From the NCBI RefSeq assembly GCF_009933335.1, contig NZ_MAEL01000062.1, forward strand, positions 1-64,000: a DNA stretch of 64,000 nt, read 5' to 3'. Positions 1 to 8,810 of this stretch are shown here, piece by piece (the first letter of the stretch is position 1; every line of letters begins with the position of its first letter). The notes beneath the pieces are model-generated. The model worked only from the letters and a program-made list of their open reading frames with translations, made no database searches and was not told where the DNA came from. The DNA comes from Candidatus Enterococcus willemsii (lineage in GTDB: Bacteria > Bacillota > Bacilli > Lactobacillales > Enterococcaceae). The position numbers were made by a program, and so were the translations under genes.

Positions 1-1663
1 AGTGCATGGATTGAAATAAAGCCACTGCCGAGGCTAGACCCCGAGCGTATGGTTGCACTCTTTATGAGTGCATGGATTGAAATATCGACAGATAAAACGA
101 AATAAAACGGCTTAGAAGTTGCACTCTTTATGAGTGCATGGATTGAAATTTGTCTTCGTCGGTCATAATCGCACGCTCATAGCGTTGCACTCTTTATGAG
201 TGCATGGATTGAAATTGCTTTGCTTGAGCGTTCTCAAGAAATGGCATGGGATGTTGCACTCTTTATGAGTGCATGGATTGAAATAGCGCCCTCTATAGTG
301 TCGTTAGAAGTATCTCTTGTTGCACTCTTTATGAGTGCATGGATTGAAATACATTACCGCCAACCAATGAATTATTGATTATCTGTTGCACTCTTTATGA
401 GTGCATGGATTGAAATAAATTGTCAAGAAGTGCTACTTATGACGATTGGATGTTGCACTCTTTATGAGTGCATGGATTGAAATAAACGATATAAAAGGTT
501 TAAATGACGATGTTGTTTGTTGCACTCTTTATGAGTGCATGGATTGAAATTATAGTGATAAAAAACTGCGAAGCTTATTGTTTAGTTGCACTCTTTATGA
601 GTGCATGGATTGAAATTGACGTAAACACTCGTAAGTCGTATTCTTTAATGTTGCACTCTTTATGAGTGCATGGATTGAAATAAGTGTATCAAAATGACCT
701 AAATAAAGTCGTTTTTGTTGCACTCTTTATGAGTGCATGGATTGAAATTCAATATCTCACTGACTGCAATCCGACGTTTGCCAGTTGCACTCTTTATGAG
801 TGCATGGATTGAAATACTGAAAATCAGTGGATTGCATACTATGAAACGCAGTTGCACTCTTTATGAGTGCATGGATTGAAATCAGATTGTTATCAGTCAT
901 AACGAAACACCAGATATTGTTGCACTCTTTATGAGTGCATGGATTGAAATTTTCTTTTTAACAAATACATAGACCGCACTCACTGTTGCACTCTTTATGA
1001 GTGCATGGATTGAAATTGCTTGCATTGTGTATTCCAATTTACCATTTTCTGTTGCACTCTTTATGAGTGCATGGATTGAAATTACGGTTGTTATTGGTGT
1101 TGCCTAGAACGATTCTAAGTTGCACTCTTTATGAGTGCATGGATTGAAATGGATGTTGAAGTTATTGTTCCAAGGGGAAAAAAACGTTGCACTCTTTATG
1201 AGTGCATGGATTGAAATAATTGTTTCGGCTCTAGTGAAAAGTCCTCCATTAAGGTTGCACTCTTTATGAGTGCATGGATTGAAATTCGATATTGTCTAAT
1301 CTGTTGTTAATATTTGTAATGTTGCACTCTTTATGAGTGCATGGATTGAAATATGGCGTAGTAACTCCCTGATGCTGGCGGACAAGAGCGTTGCACTCTT
1401 TATGAGTGCATGGATTGAAATAGTATCTTGAAGTTCCCATTGCGATCCATCCACTCAGGGTTGCACTCTTTATGAGTGCATGGATTGAAATCGGTAAAGT
1501 AATCAGAAAAAGTTTTAATGGATAGGGTTGCACTCTTTATGAGTGCATGGATTGAAATATTTGGAAACATCCATAATTTTTGAAAGGTCACGTTGCACTC
1601 TTTATGAGTGCATGGATTGAAATATTAAAGGATCAAAACTTATCTCGTATTGTTGCACTCTAT
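1..1663 (+). CRISPR. CRISPR array, type I-C-like repeat, distal part
   Basis: Twenty-four complete, seemingly identical 32-nt repeats start at 52, 118, 184, 253, 319, 385, 452, 519, 585, 650, 717, 784, 851, 919, 985, 1051, 1119, 1186, 1254, 1321, 1390, 1460, 1527 and 1592. Positions 1-17 are the 3' half of another repeat, so the array continues to the left. Each repeat has a 6-bp stem (GCACTC/GAGTGC) and ends in ATGGATTGAAAT, the hallmark of subtype I-C repeats, whose last 11 nt become the crRNA 5' handle after Cas5 cleavage. Spacers are 33-38 nt. After the last full repeat comes a 28-nt spacer and only the first 10 nt of a repeat (1652-1661), so the terminal repeat is truncated. The handle orientation says transcription runs rightward, so leader and probably cas genes lie left of the window. 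Small open frames over the array are artefacts of the repeat. Confidence 0.98.
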
Positions 1664-1670
1664 AGAAAAT

Positions 1671-1709
1671 AAAAAACGAACTGTCCTATTTAAGACAGTT
1701 CGTTTTTTT
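1671..1709. terminator. Bidirectional terminator between CRISPR array and tetR
   Basis: Thirteen-base stem 1673-1685/1694-1706 with an 8-nt loop, a run of A on its left and of T on its right, so it can end both the rightward array transcript and the leftward tetR transcript. Confidence 0.85.
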
Positions 1710-1716
1710 ACTCTGA

Positions 1717-2259
1717 TTATTCTGCGAGATTACTCATGACAAAATCAGTTAATTGTTTAGAAATTTCTTCTTTTTGGGCGCTTATTTCTTGCATAATATA
1801 TGCTTCTAAGATTCCAGTTACACCGTAAGCCAAAAATTGTATTTTGAATTCATCGATATGTTTGGCGAAAATTTGTTCTTTTTTCTTTAATTGCTCCATT
1901 GTAAATAGGAGCAATTTATTTCTAAAAGAATATGAACCATGGCTACGGAATAATCGACGAAATAGGGCATGGTGCTCATCGAAAAATAAGAACCATTCAT
2001 AGGCTGAATCCTGCATGCCAGAAGTTTTCATTTTTTCACAACGTTGATCAAGTTCTTCTAAATAGTTATCAATAATGGTATCCATTAAATCATATTTATC
2101 AACATAATGTAGATAGAATGTTTTTCTACCAATATCAGCTTCGTCAGTTAGCATTTTGATAGATATCTGATCTAATTCGTATTTACTTAATAAATCAATA
2201 AATGATTGTTTAATTGCTTTTTGTGTACGTACAATACGTCGGTCGATTGTTTTTTCCAT
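1717..2259 (-). CDS. TetR/AcrR family transcriptional regulator
   Basis: A 180-residue protein with an N-terminal TetR-type helix-turn-helix: residues about 32-52 include the GRKTFYLHY recognition-helix signature. The C-terminal two thirds is a helical ligand or dimerisation domain without a specific signature that I recognise; its general look resembles the DhaS-type group. A longer frame begins 7 codons upstream, but GGAG sits just ahead of the ATG at 2259, so I take the shorter start. It is divergent from the alpha/beta hydrolase at 2410, and the 150-bp gap holds a palindrome (2376-2390), so it probably represses that gene and perhaps itself. The ligand is unknown. Confidence 0.85.
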   Translation of the reverse strand: MEKTIDRRIVRTQKAIKQSFIDLLSKYELDQISIKMLTDEADIGRKTFYLHYVDKYDLMDTIIDNYLEELDQRCEKMKTSGMQDSAYEWFLFFDEHHALFRRLFRSHGSYSFRNKLLLFTMEQLKKKEQIFAKHIDEFKIQFLAYGVTGILEAYIMQEISAQKEEISKQLTDFVMSNLAE

Positions 2260-2375
2260 TTTTTCTCCTTTCATACCCACTTTTTTATTTGTGTGTCATA
2301 ATGACCAAACGGGAAAGTTCGGGACTTGATTTAATACTCTACAAGGAGTTATTATACAAGTGTAGATTAAATAAC

Positions 2376-2390
2376 TCAAGTGTAACTTGA
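2376..2390. promoter_or_regulatory. Candidate operator palindrome (TCAAGT-GTA-ACTTGA)
   Basis: Perfect 6-3-6 dyad about 20 bp ahead of the hydrolase start, in the gap shared with the divergent TetR gene. A related half site (ACAAGTGTA) lies at about 2356. TetR proteins commonly bind such dyads; the pairing with this regulator is inference. Confidence 0.45.
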
Positions 2391-2409
2391 ATAAAAGGAG
2401 AGAATTCTA

Positions 2410-3342
2410 TTGTCAAACAAAGAACAAGTAACAATTAAAGGTCGTCACGCAAATATTTTTGGTGAAATTTATTTTCCAGAAAATTTCGATGCATCAAAAA
2501 AATATGCTGCGATTGTAGCATCTCATCCAACTAGTAGTAATTCTCAACAAACATCTTCTATTTATGCAGAGAAAATAGCTGCGAAAGGATTTATCACAAT
2601 CACTTTCGATGCAACTTATCAAGGACGTAGTGGTGGTGAGCCTCGTAATTTAGAAGATCCTACTGTTCGTGCAGAAGATATTAGCTCTGTCATTGATTAT
2701 TTAGTGACATTAGACTATGTTGATGACAGTCGTATTGGTGCGGTGGGTGTTTGTGCAGGTGGAGGTTATACAATTCATGCTGCTAAAACAGAACGTCGTA
2801 TCAAAGCAGTTGCAGGAGTTGCACCAGCAAACATTGGTAACACATATCGTCAAAACTTTGGTCCAGAAGACAAAGTTATTGAATTACTGGAACAAGTTGG
2901 ACAACAACGTACAGCAGAAGCGCGTGGAGCAGATCAGTTAGTAACAAATTGGATTCCTAATTCAAAAGAAGAAGCTGAAGCAGCAGGAATGACAGATATC
3001 GATTTCCTAGAAGCTGTCGATTATTATCGTACAGACCGTGGTTACAGTGAGTATTCACCTAACTTAGTTACTTTCACAAGCTTTGCACAAATTTTAGGTT
3101 TTGATACCAACGTATTATTAGAAAAACTTTTGACACAACCATTACAAATTATTGTTGGAGATAAAGTGGGCGGTTTTGCTTCTTATCGTAATGGATTTGA
3201 CGTATATACTCGTGCAGCATCAAAAGAAAAAGATATTTTAGTCTTGCCTGGTGTTAGTCACTATGATTTATATGACCAACCAAATGGTGTAGAACCAGCT
3301 GTCGAAAAATTAGATGAATTTTTCACTAAATATTTAAGATAG
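2410..3342 (+). CDS. Alpha/beta hydrolase, dienelactone-hydrolase-like
   Basis: A 310-residue cytosolic alpha/beta hydrolase (no signal peptide). The nucleophile elbow GVCAGG places a cysteine at residue 115, as in dienelactone hydrolases and YcjY-like proteins, and a candidate catalytic His284 lies in the C-terminal GVSHYD segment. An SHPTS segment at residues 38-42 may help form the oxyanion hole. The start is TTG, supported by AAAGGAG 10 nt upstream. It is a single gene divergent from a TetR regulator and closed by a strong terminator, suggesting inducible detoxification or ester/lactone cleavage; the substrate cannot be told from the sequence. Confidence 0.85.
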   Translation: MSNKEQVTIKGRHANIFGEIYFPENFDASKKYAAIVASHPTSSNSQQTSSIYAEKIAAKGFITITFDATYQGRSGGEPRNLEDPTVRAEDISSVIDYLVTLDYVDDSRIGAVGVCAGGGYTIHAAKTERRIKAVAGVAPANIGNTYRQNFGPEDKVIELLEQVGQQRTAEARGADQLVTNWIPNSKEEAEAAGMTDIDFLEAVDYYRTDRGYSEYSPNLVTFTSFAQILGFDTNVLLEKLLTQPLQIIVGDKVGGFASYRNGFDVYTRAASKEKDILVLPGVSHYDLYDQPNGVEPAVEKLDEFFTKYLR

Positions 3343-3361
3343 TTAATGACTAAGTAGTTGA

Positions 3362-3397
3362 GCAACCAATCATGAAAGAGATGATTGGTTGCTTTTT
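3362..3397 (+). terminator. Terminator of the hydrolase gene
   Basis: Perfect 12-bp stem (3362-3373/3381-3392), 7-nt loop, then five T. Confidence 0.9.
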
Positions 3398-3455
3398 CCT
3401 TTTGCTAAATACATCTTTCTTTTGTACAATAACGTGTACAAGAGGTGAGGAATAA

Positions 3456-6224
3456 GTGAAGAAAAAGTTATTGGCGTATTTAGCAAATCAAACGGCCTTT
3501 ATCGATTTAACAGCAATTGACAAAATTTTTACTGCTACTGAATTAGCCAAAAAATTTGATGTCAAACGAAATACGATTAGCCATTATTTGAATCAGCTGA
3601 ATGAGCAAGGTGAAGTCATAAAAATTAACTCGCGACCGGTTTATTTTTTTCATAAAGAAGCATTTGAAAATCAGTTTTATCCATTACGTCAACAAATTTA
3701 CACGAATGCAGAAGAAATTGTGGCAGAACGGCCTTTTTTTGAGCAGCAAAAGGATTTGTTTTCGTTGTTAATTGGTTACGATAAAAGTTTAAGTCGATGT
3801 ATTGAGCAAATAAAAATGGCGCTTTATTATCCTGATAATGGGTTACCTACTTTAATCACTGGTGAAAGTGGTACGGGAAAAAGTTTCTTAGTCAATTTAA
3901 TTTATCGGTACTGTTTTGAAAACGATTTAATTAGTGAAGATGCACCATTTGTTACTGTGAATTGCGCGCAGTATGCAAATAATCCTGAATTACTAACAAG
4001 TAATTTATTTGGTCATGTCAAAGGTGCGTTTACTGGCGCAGATTATGATAAACAAGGCGCTTTTGAAGCAGCCAATAAGGGAATTATTTTTTTAGATGAG
4101 GTGCATCGGTTAAATGCGGAAGGGCAAGAAAAATTATTTACATTTTTAGATCAAGGAATTATTTATCGCATGGGAGATACTAATCATCCGATTCCTATTC
4201 AAACAAGAATTTTCTTTGCAACTACTGAGAATTTGGAAAGTAATTTTTTGACTACGTTTATCCGACGAATTCCGATTCAAATTGAAATACCAGCAATTGA
4301 TAAAAGAAGCCATAATGAACGATTAGAGTTAGTATATAGTTTTTTGTTACAAGAGCAGAAGAAAATTAAAAGACCATTAACGGTGACAGGACAAGTGTTA
4401 ACTCTTTTAACAAGTGCTAGTTTTAAAGGAAATATTGGTGAACTTAAAAATATCGTCAAAATAACAGTTGCTAAAGCCTTTACTGAACAACAGCGAGAAT
4501 CGTCTGTTCATTTGACGATTTATCATTTACCAGAAAAGTTATTAATGGCATCCGATTCAAATAAACAAAATTCACTCTATGAAGAAGTGACCCTTAATGA
4601 ACTTAGTTCGGTTACACAATTAGTCAATAAAAACCAACCACCGCAACAGCGAGTTATTCAAACATTTGAGCATTTACTGACGACTTTTCAGCAGTATGAA
4701 TGCAAGTTAGAGGATTGTGATGAGATATTTACAAAAGAGGTAGAAACATTATTTGATTTCTTATTGTTTGAAACAGATCGTCAACACAAACAAGAAACAC
4801 TCCTTTATTTAACACAATATATTCGGGAATCATTAAAGCAAATGGAAACGTCTTATCAAATAAAATTTAATGGAAATAGTATTTATGCCATCAGTTATTA
4901 TTTATTTCAACGTAGCAGTAATAATTGGTTTCCAGAAGATGACATGATTGGGCAATTAATTCAAACGTTGAATCAAAAAATTGCTCATGCCTATCCTGTA
5001 AGTTACCATTACGTGGAGCGCATTTTAGAATTGAGCCAACCTAAAATTGATTTAGTTATTTCACCAATGGATAAAGTACTTTTAACTATTTATTTAAAAC
5101 GCGTCGATTGGACAAAAAAATTAGCTATCCCGCGAGCGATTATTGTGGCGCACGGTTATGCTACTGCTAGCAGTATTGCCAATGTAGCCAATCGCTTTTT
5201 AGGAAAAGATATTTTTGAATCTTTTGATATGCCTTTAGATGTCTCTCCTCAGCGCATTGCAGAAGAAATATTAGATTATAGTGAAACGAATGATGTGTCC
5301 AATGGTTTAGTTATTCTAGTCGATATGGGCTCTTTGAAAGAAATTTATCAATACTTTCCTAAACAACTTCAAACATCGATTGTCATTATGAATAACGTTA
5401 CAACAATGTTAGCAATTTCGGTAGGAGAAAGCTTGCAAAAGAAGTGTCCTTTAGAAGAAATGATTAGTACAGCAGTTTCTTCAGCTTCATTTGATTGGGA
5501 AATTATTTATCCAGAAGAAAATAAAATGAAAGCTTTAATCACCACTTGTTTTACAGGAATAGGAACAGCAAATCAAATTTCTCATTTGTTAGAAAAAAGC
5601 TTACCGTCTTCTGTAAACTTGAGTGTCATTCCTTATGAGTACACTATTTTACAATCAAAAAAACAACAAGAAACGATTTTTTCAATGTATGACGTCGTAG
5701 GAATTATTGGTACGGCGAATCCAGATGTAGGCAAACCATACCTATCTTTGGAAGAACTTATTTCAGGTGATGAAAATCAGGTATTGTCAAATTGGTTAGT
5801 CAATATTATGACAGAAGAAGAAAATAAACGATTTATGGAAAATATGATTCGAAACTTTTCCCTCGAAAAAGTGATTGATTCTGTGACTATTTTAGATACC
5901 GAAAAAGTGATGAGCGAAGTTGAGTTATTTATGCGTGATTTAGAGAGAGTCATGAATTCAAGTATACCTAATCCTCAAAAATTAGCATTATATGTCCATG
6001 TCAGTTGTTTAATTGAGCGATTGATTCGTAACGTGCCGATTGATAACTATGATGGATACAAACAGCTATATCAGTGTCAAAGAAAGACGCTTTTACAGAT
6101 TAAACAAGCACTTAGTGTCATTGAACGAGATTATAGTGTCAAAATTCCTGATTCTGAAATTGCTTATATCTATGATATTTTATTTGGAACAGTTGATATT
6201 TCAACAATTGAAGAGGATTTTTAA
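3456..6224 (+). CDS. LevR-family sigma-54-dependent PTS activator
   Basis: A 922-residue bacterial enhancer-binding protein of the LevR/ManR type. Visible in order: N-terminal DNA-binding wing (about 20-60), AAA+ domain with Walker A GESGTGKS (136-143), the sigma-54-contacting GAFTGA loop (190-195) and Walker B with D214-E215, a first PTS-regulation domain (about 430-540), an EIIA-Man-like domain with His566 in AHGYATASS, an EIIB-Gat-like segment with Cys698 in TCFTGIG, and a C-terminal PRD with His848. Start is GTG with GAGGTGAGG ahead. It lies 72 bp upstream of a mannose-family PTS operon preceded by a -24/-12 promoter, so it very likely activates that operon with RpoN, tuned by phosphorylation of its PRD/EII-like domains. 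A second homologue is at 30039-32789. Confidence 0.93.
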   Translation: MKKKLLAYLANQTAFIDLTAIDKIFTATELAKKFDVKRNTISHYLNQLNEQGEVIKINSRPVYFFHKEAFENQFYPLRQQIYTNAEEIVAERPFFEQQKDLFSLLIGYDKSLSRCIEQIKMALYYPDNGLPTLITGESGTGKSFLVNLIYRYCFENDLISEDAPFVTVNCAQYANNPELLTSNLFGHVKGAFTGADYDKQGAFEAANKGIIFLDEVHRLNAEGQEKLFTFLDQGIIYRMGDTNHPIPIQTRIFFATTENLESNFLTTFIRRIPIQIEIPAIDKRSHNERLELVYSFLLQEQKKIKRPLTVTGQVLTLLTSASFKGNIGELKNIVKITVAKAFTEQQRESSVHLTIYHLPEKLLMASDSNKQNSLYEEVTLNELSSVTQLVNKNQPPQQRVIQTFEHLLTTFQQYECKLEDCDEIFTKEVETLFDFLLFETDRQHKQETLLYLTQYIRESLKQMETSYQIKFNGNSIYAISYYLFQRSSNNWFPEDDMIGQLIQTLNQKIAHAYPVSYHYVERILELSQPKIDLVISPMDKVLLTIYLKRVDWTKKLAIPRAIIVAHGYATASSIANVANRFLGKDIFESFDMPLDVSPQRIAEEILDYSETNDVSNGLVILVDMGSLKEIYQYFPKQLQTSIVIMNNVTTMLAISVGESLQKKCPLEEMISTAVSSASFDWEIIYPEENKMKALITTCFTGIGTANQISHLLEKSLPSSVNLSVIPYEYTILQSKKQQETIFSMYDVVGIIGTANPDVGKPYLSLEELISGDENQVLSNWLVNIMTEEENKRFMENMIRNFSLEKVIDSVTILDTEKVMSEVELFMRDLERVMNSSIPNPQKLALYVHVSCLIERLIRNVPIDNYDGYKQLYQCQRKTLLQIKQALSVIERDYSVKIPDSEIAYIYDILFGTVDISTIEEDF

Positions 6225-6234
6225 GAAAAGTAAG

Positions 6235-6270
6235 TAGCATGCCACTATTGTTGGCATGCTATTTGCTTTT
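6235..6270 (+). terminator. Hairpin after levR, overlapping the next promoter
   Basis: Perfect 10-bp stem (6235-6244/6252-6261), 7-nt loop, followed by a T-rich stretch. The right arm contains the -24 element of the downstream sigma-54 promoter. Confidence 0.7.
6252..6268 (+). promoter_or_regulatory. Sigma-54 (-24/-12) promoter of PTS operon 1
   Basis: TGGCAT, 5 nt, TTGCTT fits the RpoN consensus (TGGCAC-N5-TTGCW) with one mismatch. It sits 29 bp ahead of the EIIA start and directly behind a LevR-type activator gene. Confidence 0.88.
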
Positions 6271-6296
6271 ATATGGTTATAAGAGAGGTGAACAAT

Positions 6297-6713
6297 GTGA
6301 CGAAAAAAATTATTTTAGCATCTCATGGTAAATTTGCATCGGGGATATTAACATCACTAGAATTAATATGTGGCAAACAAGAACATATACAAGCAGTTGA
6401 TTGCTATTTAACGCCGCAATTTGATATAGCAGAAACTGTTGAGACGCTGCTGAGAGAGAATAGTAAGGATGAAATAATCGTGGTGACAGATATTTTTGGT
6501 GGAAGTGTGAATAATGAATTTATCCACTATATTGAGCACCCTTCGTTTTACTTAGTTGCGGGTTTGAACTTACCATTTTTAATTGAATTAATAACCAACC
6601 TGCATCATATGGAAACAAAGACAGCTATTGATCAAGGGCTTACCAATGCAAAGAAAAGTATTCAATTTTGTAATGAAACAATCAAAAATGAAGTAGAAGA
6701 AGATGAATTTTAG
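6297..6713 (+). CDS. PTS mannose-family EIIA component
   Basis: A 138-residue cytosolic EIIA-Man domain. IILASHGKFASG near the N-terminus carries the phosphate-accepting His10 taking phosphate from HPr. An upstream ATG at 6273 would lie on the transcription start of the -24/-12 promoter, so the GTG at 6297 behind GAGAGGTG is the better start; it also aligns with the paralogue at 26430. First gene of a six-gene operon (EIIA, EIIB, EIIC, EIID, two SIS deglycases). Confidence 0.92.
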   Translation: MTKKIILASHGKFASGILTSLELICGKQEHIQAVDCYLTPQFDIAETVETLLRENSKDEIIVVTDIFGGSVNNEFIHYIEHPSFYLVAGLNLPFLIELITNLHHMETKTAIDQGLTNAKKSIQFCNETIKNEVEEDEF

Positions 6714-6725
6714 GAGGAAGAAAAA

Positions 6726-7196
6726 ATGATTATTTTAACTAGAGTCGATCACCGTTTATTACATGGACAAGTTGCTTTTTCGTGGACACAAAATTTAGGT
6801 GCTGATTGTATTTTAATTGCCAATGATGATGTTCCTACCAATGATATTCGCAAAACAACCATTAAACTAGCGAAGCCGCAAGGAGTCAAATTGGTTATTA
6901 AAAATATTGAAGATTCCATTGCTGCCTTAAAAAGCGGCGTGACTGATAAATATAAATTATTTATTGTAGTGGAGTCGATTCAAGATGCATACCAATTAGC
7001 CAATGCTTATCCAGAAATTAAGCAAATTAATTTAGGTGGTATTAAAGCTAAAGAAGGTGCACGTAGTATCGGCAAGTCGGTCAGTGTTTTACCAGAAGAA
7101 GAAACTTTATTAGATGAGTTAGTACAAAAAGGAATTGAAGTTGAAATTCGCCAAGTACCCAACGATAAGAAGGTACTCGTCCAAGATGTTTTATAA
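6726..7196 (+). CDS. PTS mannose-family EIIB component
   Basis: A 156-residue cytosolic EIIB of the mannose/fructose/sorbose family. The opening segment RVDHRLLHGQV is the family signature, with His13 as the phosphate-carrying residue that passes phosphate to the sugar or glycated amino acid entering through EIIC/EIID. It follows EIIA by 12 bp with AGGAGG upstream. Confidence 0.94.
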   Translation: MIILTRVDHRLLHGQVAFSWTQNLGADCILIANDDVPTNDIRKTTIKLAKPQGVKLVIKNIEDSIAALKSGVTDKYKLFIVVESIQDAYQLANAYPEIKQINLGGIKAKEGARSIGKSVSVLPEEETLLDELVQKGIEVEIRQVPNDKKVLVQDVL

Positions 7197-7211
7197 CGAA
7201 AGGAAGTGAAA

Positions 7212-7997
7212 ATGATGGTTGTACAAGCAATTTTATTAGGACTTGTCGCATTCATTGCGCAATCGGAATACGCATTAGGAACTTCTTTACTGTCTCGTCC
7301 AATTGTAACAGGATTATTTACAGGAATTGTTTTAGGGGATGTAAAAACGGGTATTATTATGGGAGCAACCTTGGAACTAGCATTTATTGGTTCATTTTCG
7401 GTCGGTGGATCCATTCCACCAGATGTTGTTACAGGAGGGATTTTAGGTGTAGCATTTGCTATTACAGCGAATGCAGGAACTGAAACAGCACTTTTGTTAG
7501 GTCTTCCAATTGCTACGTTAACACTTATTTTAAAAAATGTTTATCTAGGATTATTAATTCCATTGATGAATCATCGTGCAGATACCTACGCAGAAGATGC
7601 TAATTATAAAGGTGTAGAACGAATGCATTTATTGGCTGGTTTTGGTTTGTCCTTATTGTTAGCCTTAGTCGTCACAATTTCATTTATGGTAGGTAGTCAG
7701 ACTGTCGGTAATTTATTAGAAATGATTCCAGAATTTATCCAACATGGATTGTCGGTAGCAACAGGTTTAATTCCAGCGCTTGGTTTTGCTATGCTAGCAC
7801 GTCTTTTAATTAATAAACAAGTAGCTCCGTATTTCTTTTTAGGTTTTGCGTTGGCGGCATATTTGTCAATTCCAGTAACAGGCATTGCTATCTTTGGAGC
7901 AATCTTAGCGGTTATAGTGGTAAATATTATGAATGTGCGTGGACAAACAGTTCAAACAACGACTGGGGAGGTAGTAGATGATGACGAAGACTTCTAA
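7212..7997 (+). CDS. PTS mannose-family EIIC membrane component
   Basis: A 261-residue hydrophobic integral membrane protein with the EIIC-Man pattern: several helices, the GDVKTGIIMGATLELAF segment and a conserved MNHRADTYAE loop. With EIID it forms the channel. A longer frame begins at GTG 7206, but AAAGGA at 7198-7203 is spaced correctly for ATG 7212 (7215 is also possible). The C-terminus is acidic (VVDDDEDF) and overlaps the EIID start. Confidence 0.92.
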   Translation: MMVVQAILLGLVAFIAQSEYALGTSLLSRPIVTGLFTGIVLGDVKTGIIMGATLELAFIGSFSVGGSIPPDVVTGGILGVAFAITANAGTETALLLGLPIATLTLILKNVYLGLLIPLMNHRADTYAEDANYKGVERMHLLAGFGLSLLLALVVTISFMVGSQTVGNLLEMIPEFIQHGLSVATGLIPALGFAMLARLLINKQVAPYFFLGFALAAYLSIPVTGIAIFGAILAVIVVNIMNVRGQTVQTTTGEVVDDDEDF

Positions 7998-8799
7998 ATC
8001 GACAGAAATCACCAAAAAAGAGTTAAACAAAGTATTTTGGCGTTCTTTTCAAATGGAATTTTCATGGAATTATGAACGGCAAATGAGTCTAGCGTATGTA
8101 TACGCAATGATACCTATTTTGAAAAAGCTTTATCCTAATAAAGAAGATATGTCTAGCGCGTTAAAACGTCACTTGGAATTTTTTAATACAACGCCACATA
8201 TTGTGACATTGATTTTAGGGATTAATGCGGCGATGGAACAAGAAAATGCAGAAGATGCTAATTTCGATGTAAATACCATTGATAGTATCAAAACTTCTTT
8301 AATGGGACCTTTAGCAGGAATTGGTGATTCATTCTTTTGGGGAACATTACGTTTGATTGCCACAGGTGTCGGGACTTCTTTAGCTTTACAAGGGAATATT
8401 TTAGGTCCGCTACTATTTCTCGTTATTTTTAATGTTCCACATCTTCTGTTTCGATATTTTGCAACTGGTTGGGGTTATAAATTAGGAACGGGCTTCTTGA
8501 AAAAAATCCAAGAAAATGGTCTGATGCATAGTTTGACATTTGGTGCATCAATTATAGGTTTGATGGTTGTAGGAGGAATGACTGCGACGATGATTGATAT
8601 TAATATTCCGATTCAAATTGGAAGTGGCGAAAATGCAGTCACTGTTCAGAGTATTTTTGATGATATTGTTCCACATATTTTAAATTTAGGTGTCTTTGGA
8701 GCAGTATTCTATCTATTGAAAAAAGAAGTTAAACCACTTAGTGTGTTATTAATTTTAGCAGTCGTCGGTATTTTAGGGTCATTAATTGGATTATTTTAG
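7978..8799 (+). CDS. PTS mannose-family EIID membrane component
   Basis: A 273-residue EIID-Man: N-terminal cytosolic part with FWRSFQMEFSWNYERQM, the family signature, followed by membrane helices in the second half. It overlaps the EIIC gene by 20 bp, with GGGGAGG inside the EIIC 3' end; ATG 7978 or 7981 could start it. It completes the permease of operon 1. Confidence 0.93.
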   Translation: MMTKTSKSTEITKKELNKVFWRSFQMEFSWNYERQMSLAYVYAMIPILKKLYPNKEDMSSALKRHLEFFNTTPHIVTLILGINAAMEQENAEDANFDVNTIDSIKTSLMGPLAGIGDSFFWGTLRLIATGVGTSLALQGNILGPLLFLVIFNVPHLLFRYFATGWGYKLGTGFLKKIQENGLMHSLTFGASIIGLMVVGGMTATMIDINIPIQIGSGENAVTVQSIFDDIVPHILNLGVFGAVFYLLKKEVKPLSVLLILAVVGILGSLIGLF

Positions 8800-8810
8800 G
8801 AGGGAATTTT

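Noticed and set aside
196-1591. Open frames on both strands within the first 1.6 kb
   Set aside because: They read through CRISPR repeats, giving periodic MSAWIEI or ISIHALIKSATL peptides; no ribosome binding sites. They are repeat artefacts.
18-1651. Self-targeting by array spacers against genes in this window
   Set aside because: By eye I found no convincing long spacer match to the rest of the window; a systematic alignment of each spacer would be needed, so no claim is made.
7007-7414. Long minus-strand frame across EIIB/EIIC
   Set aside because: Shadow of two well-supported plus-strand genes; no start signal or recognisable protein.
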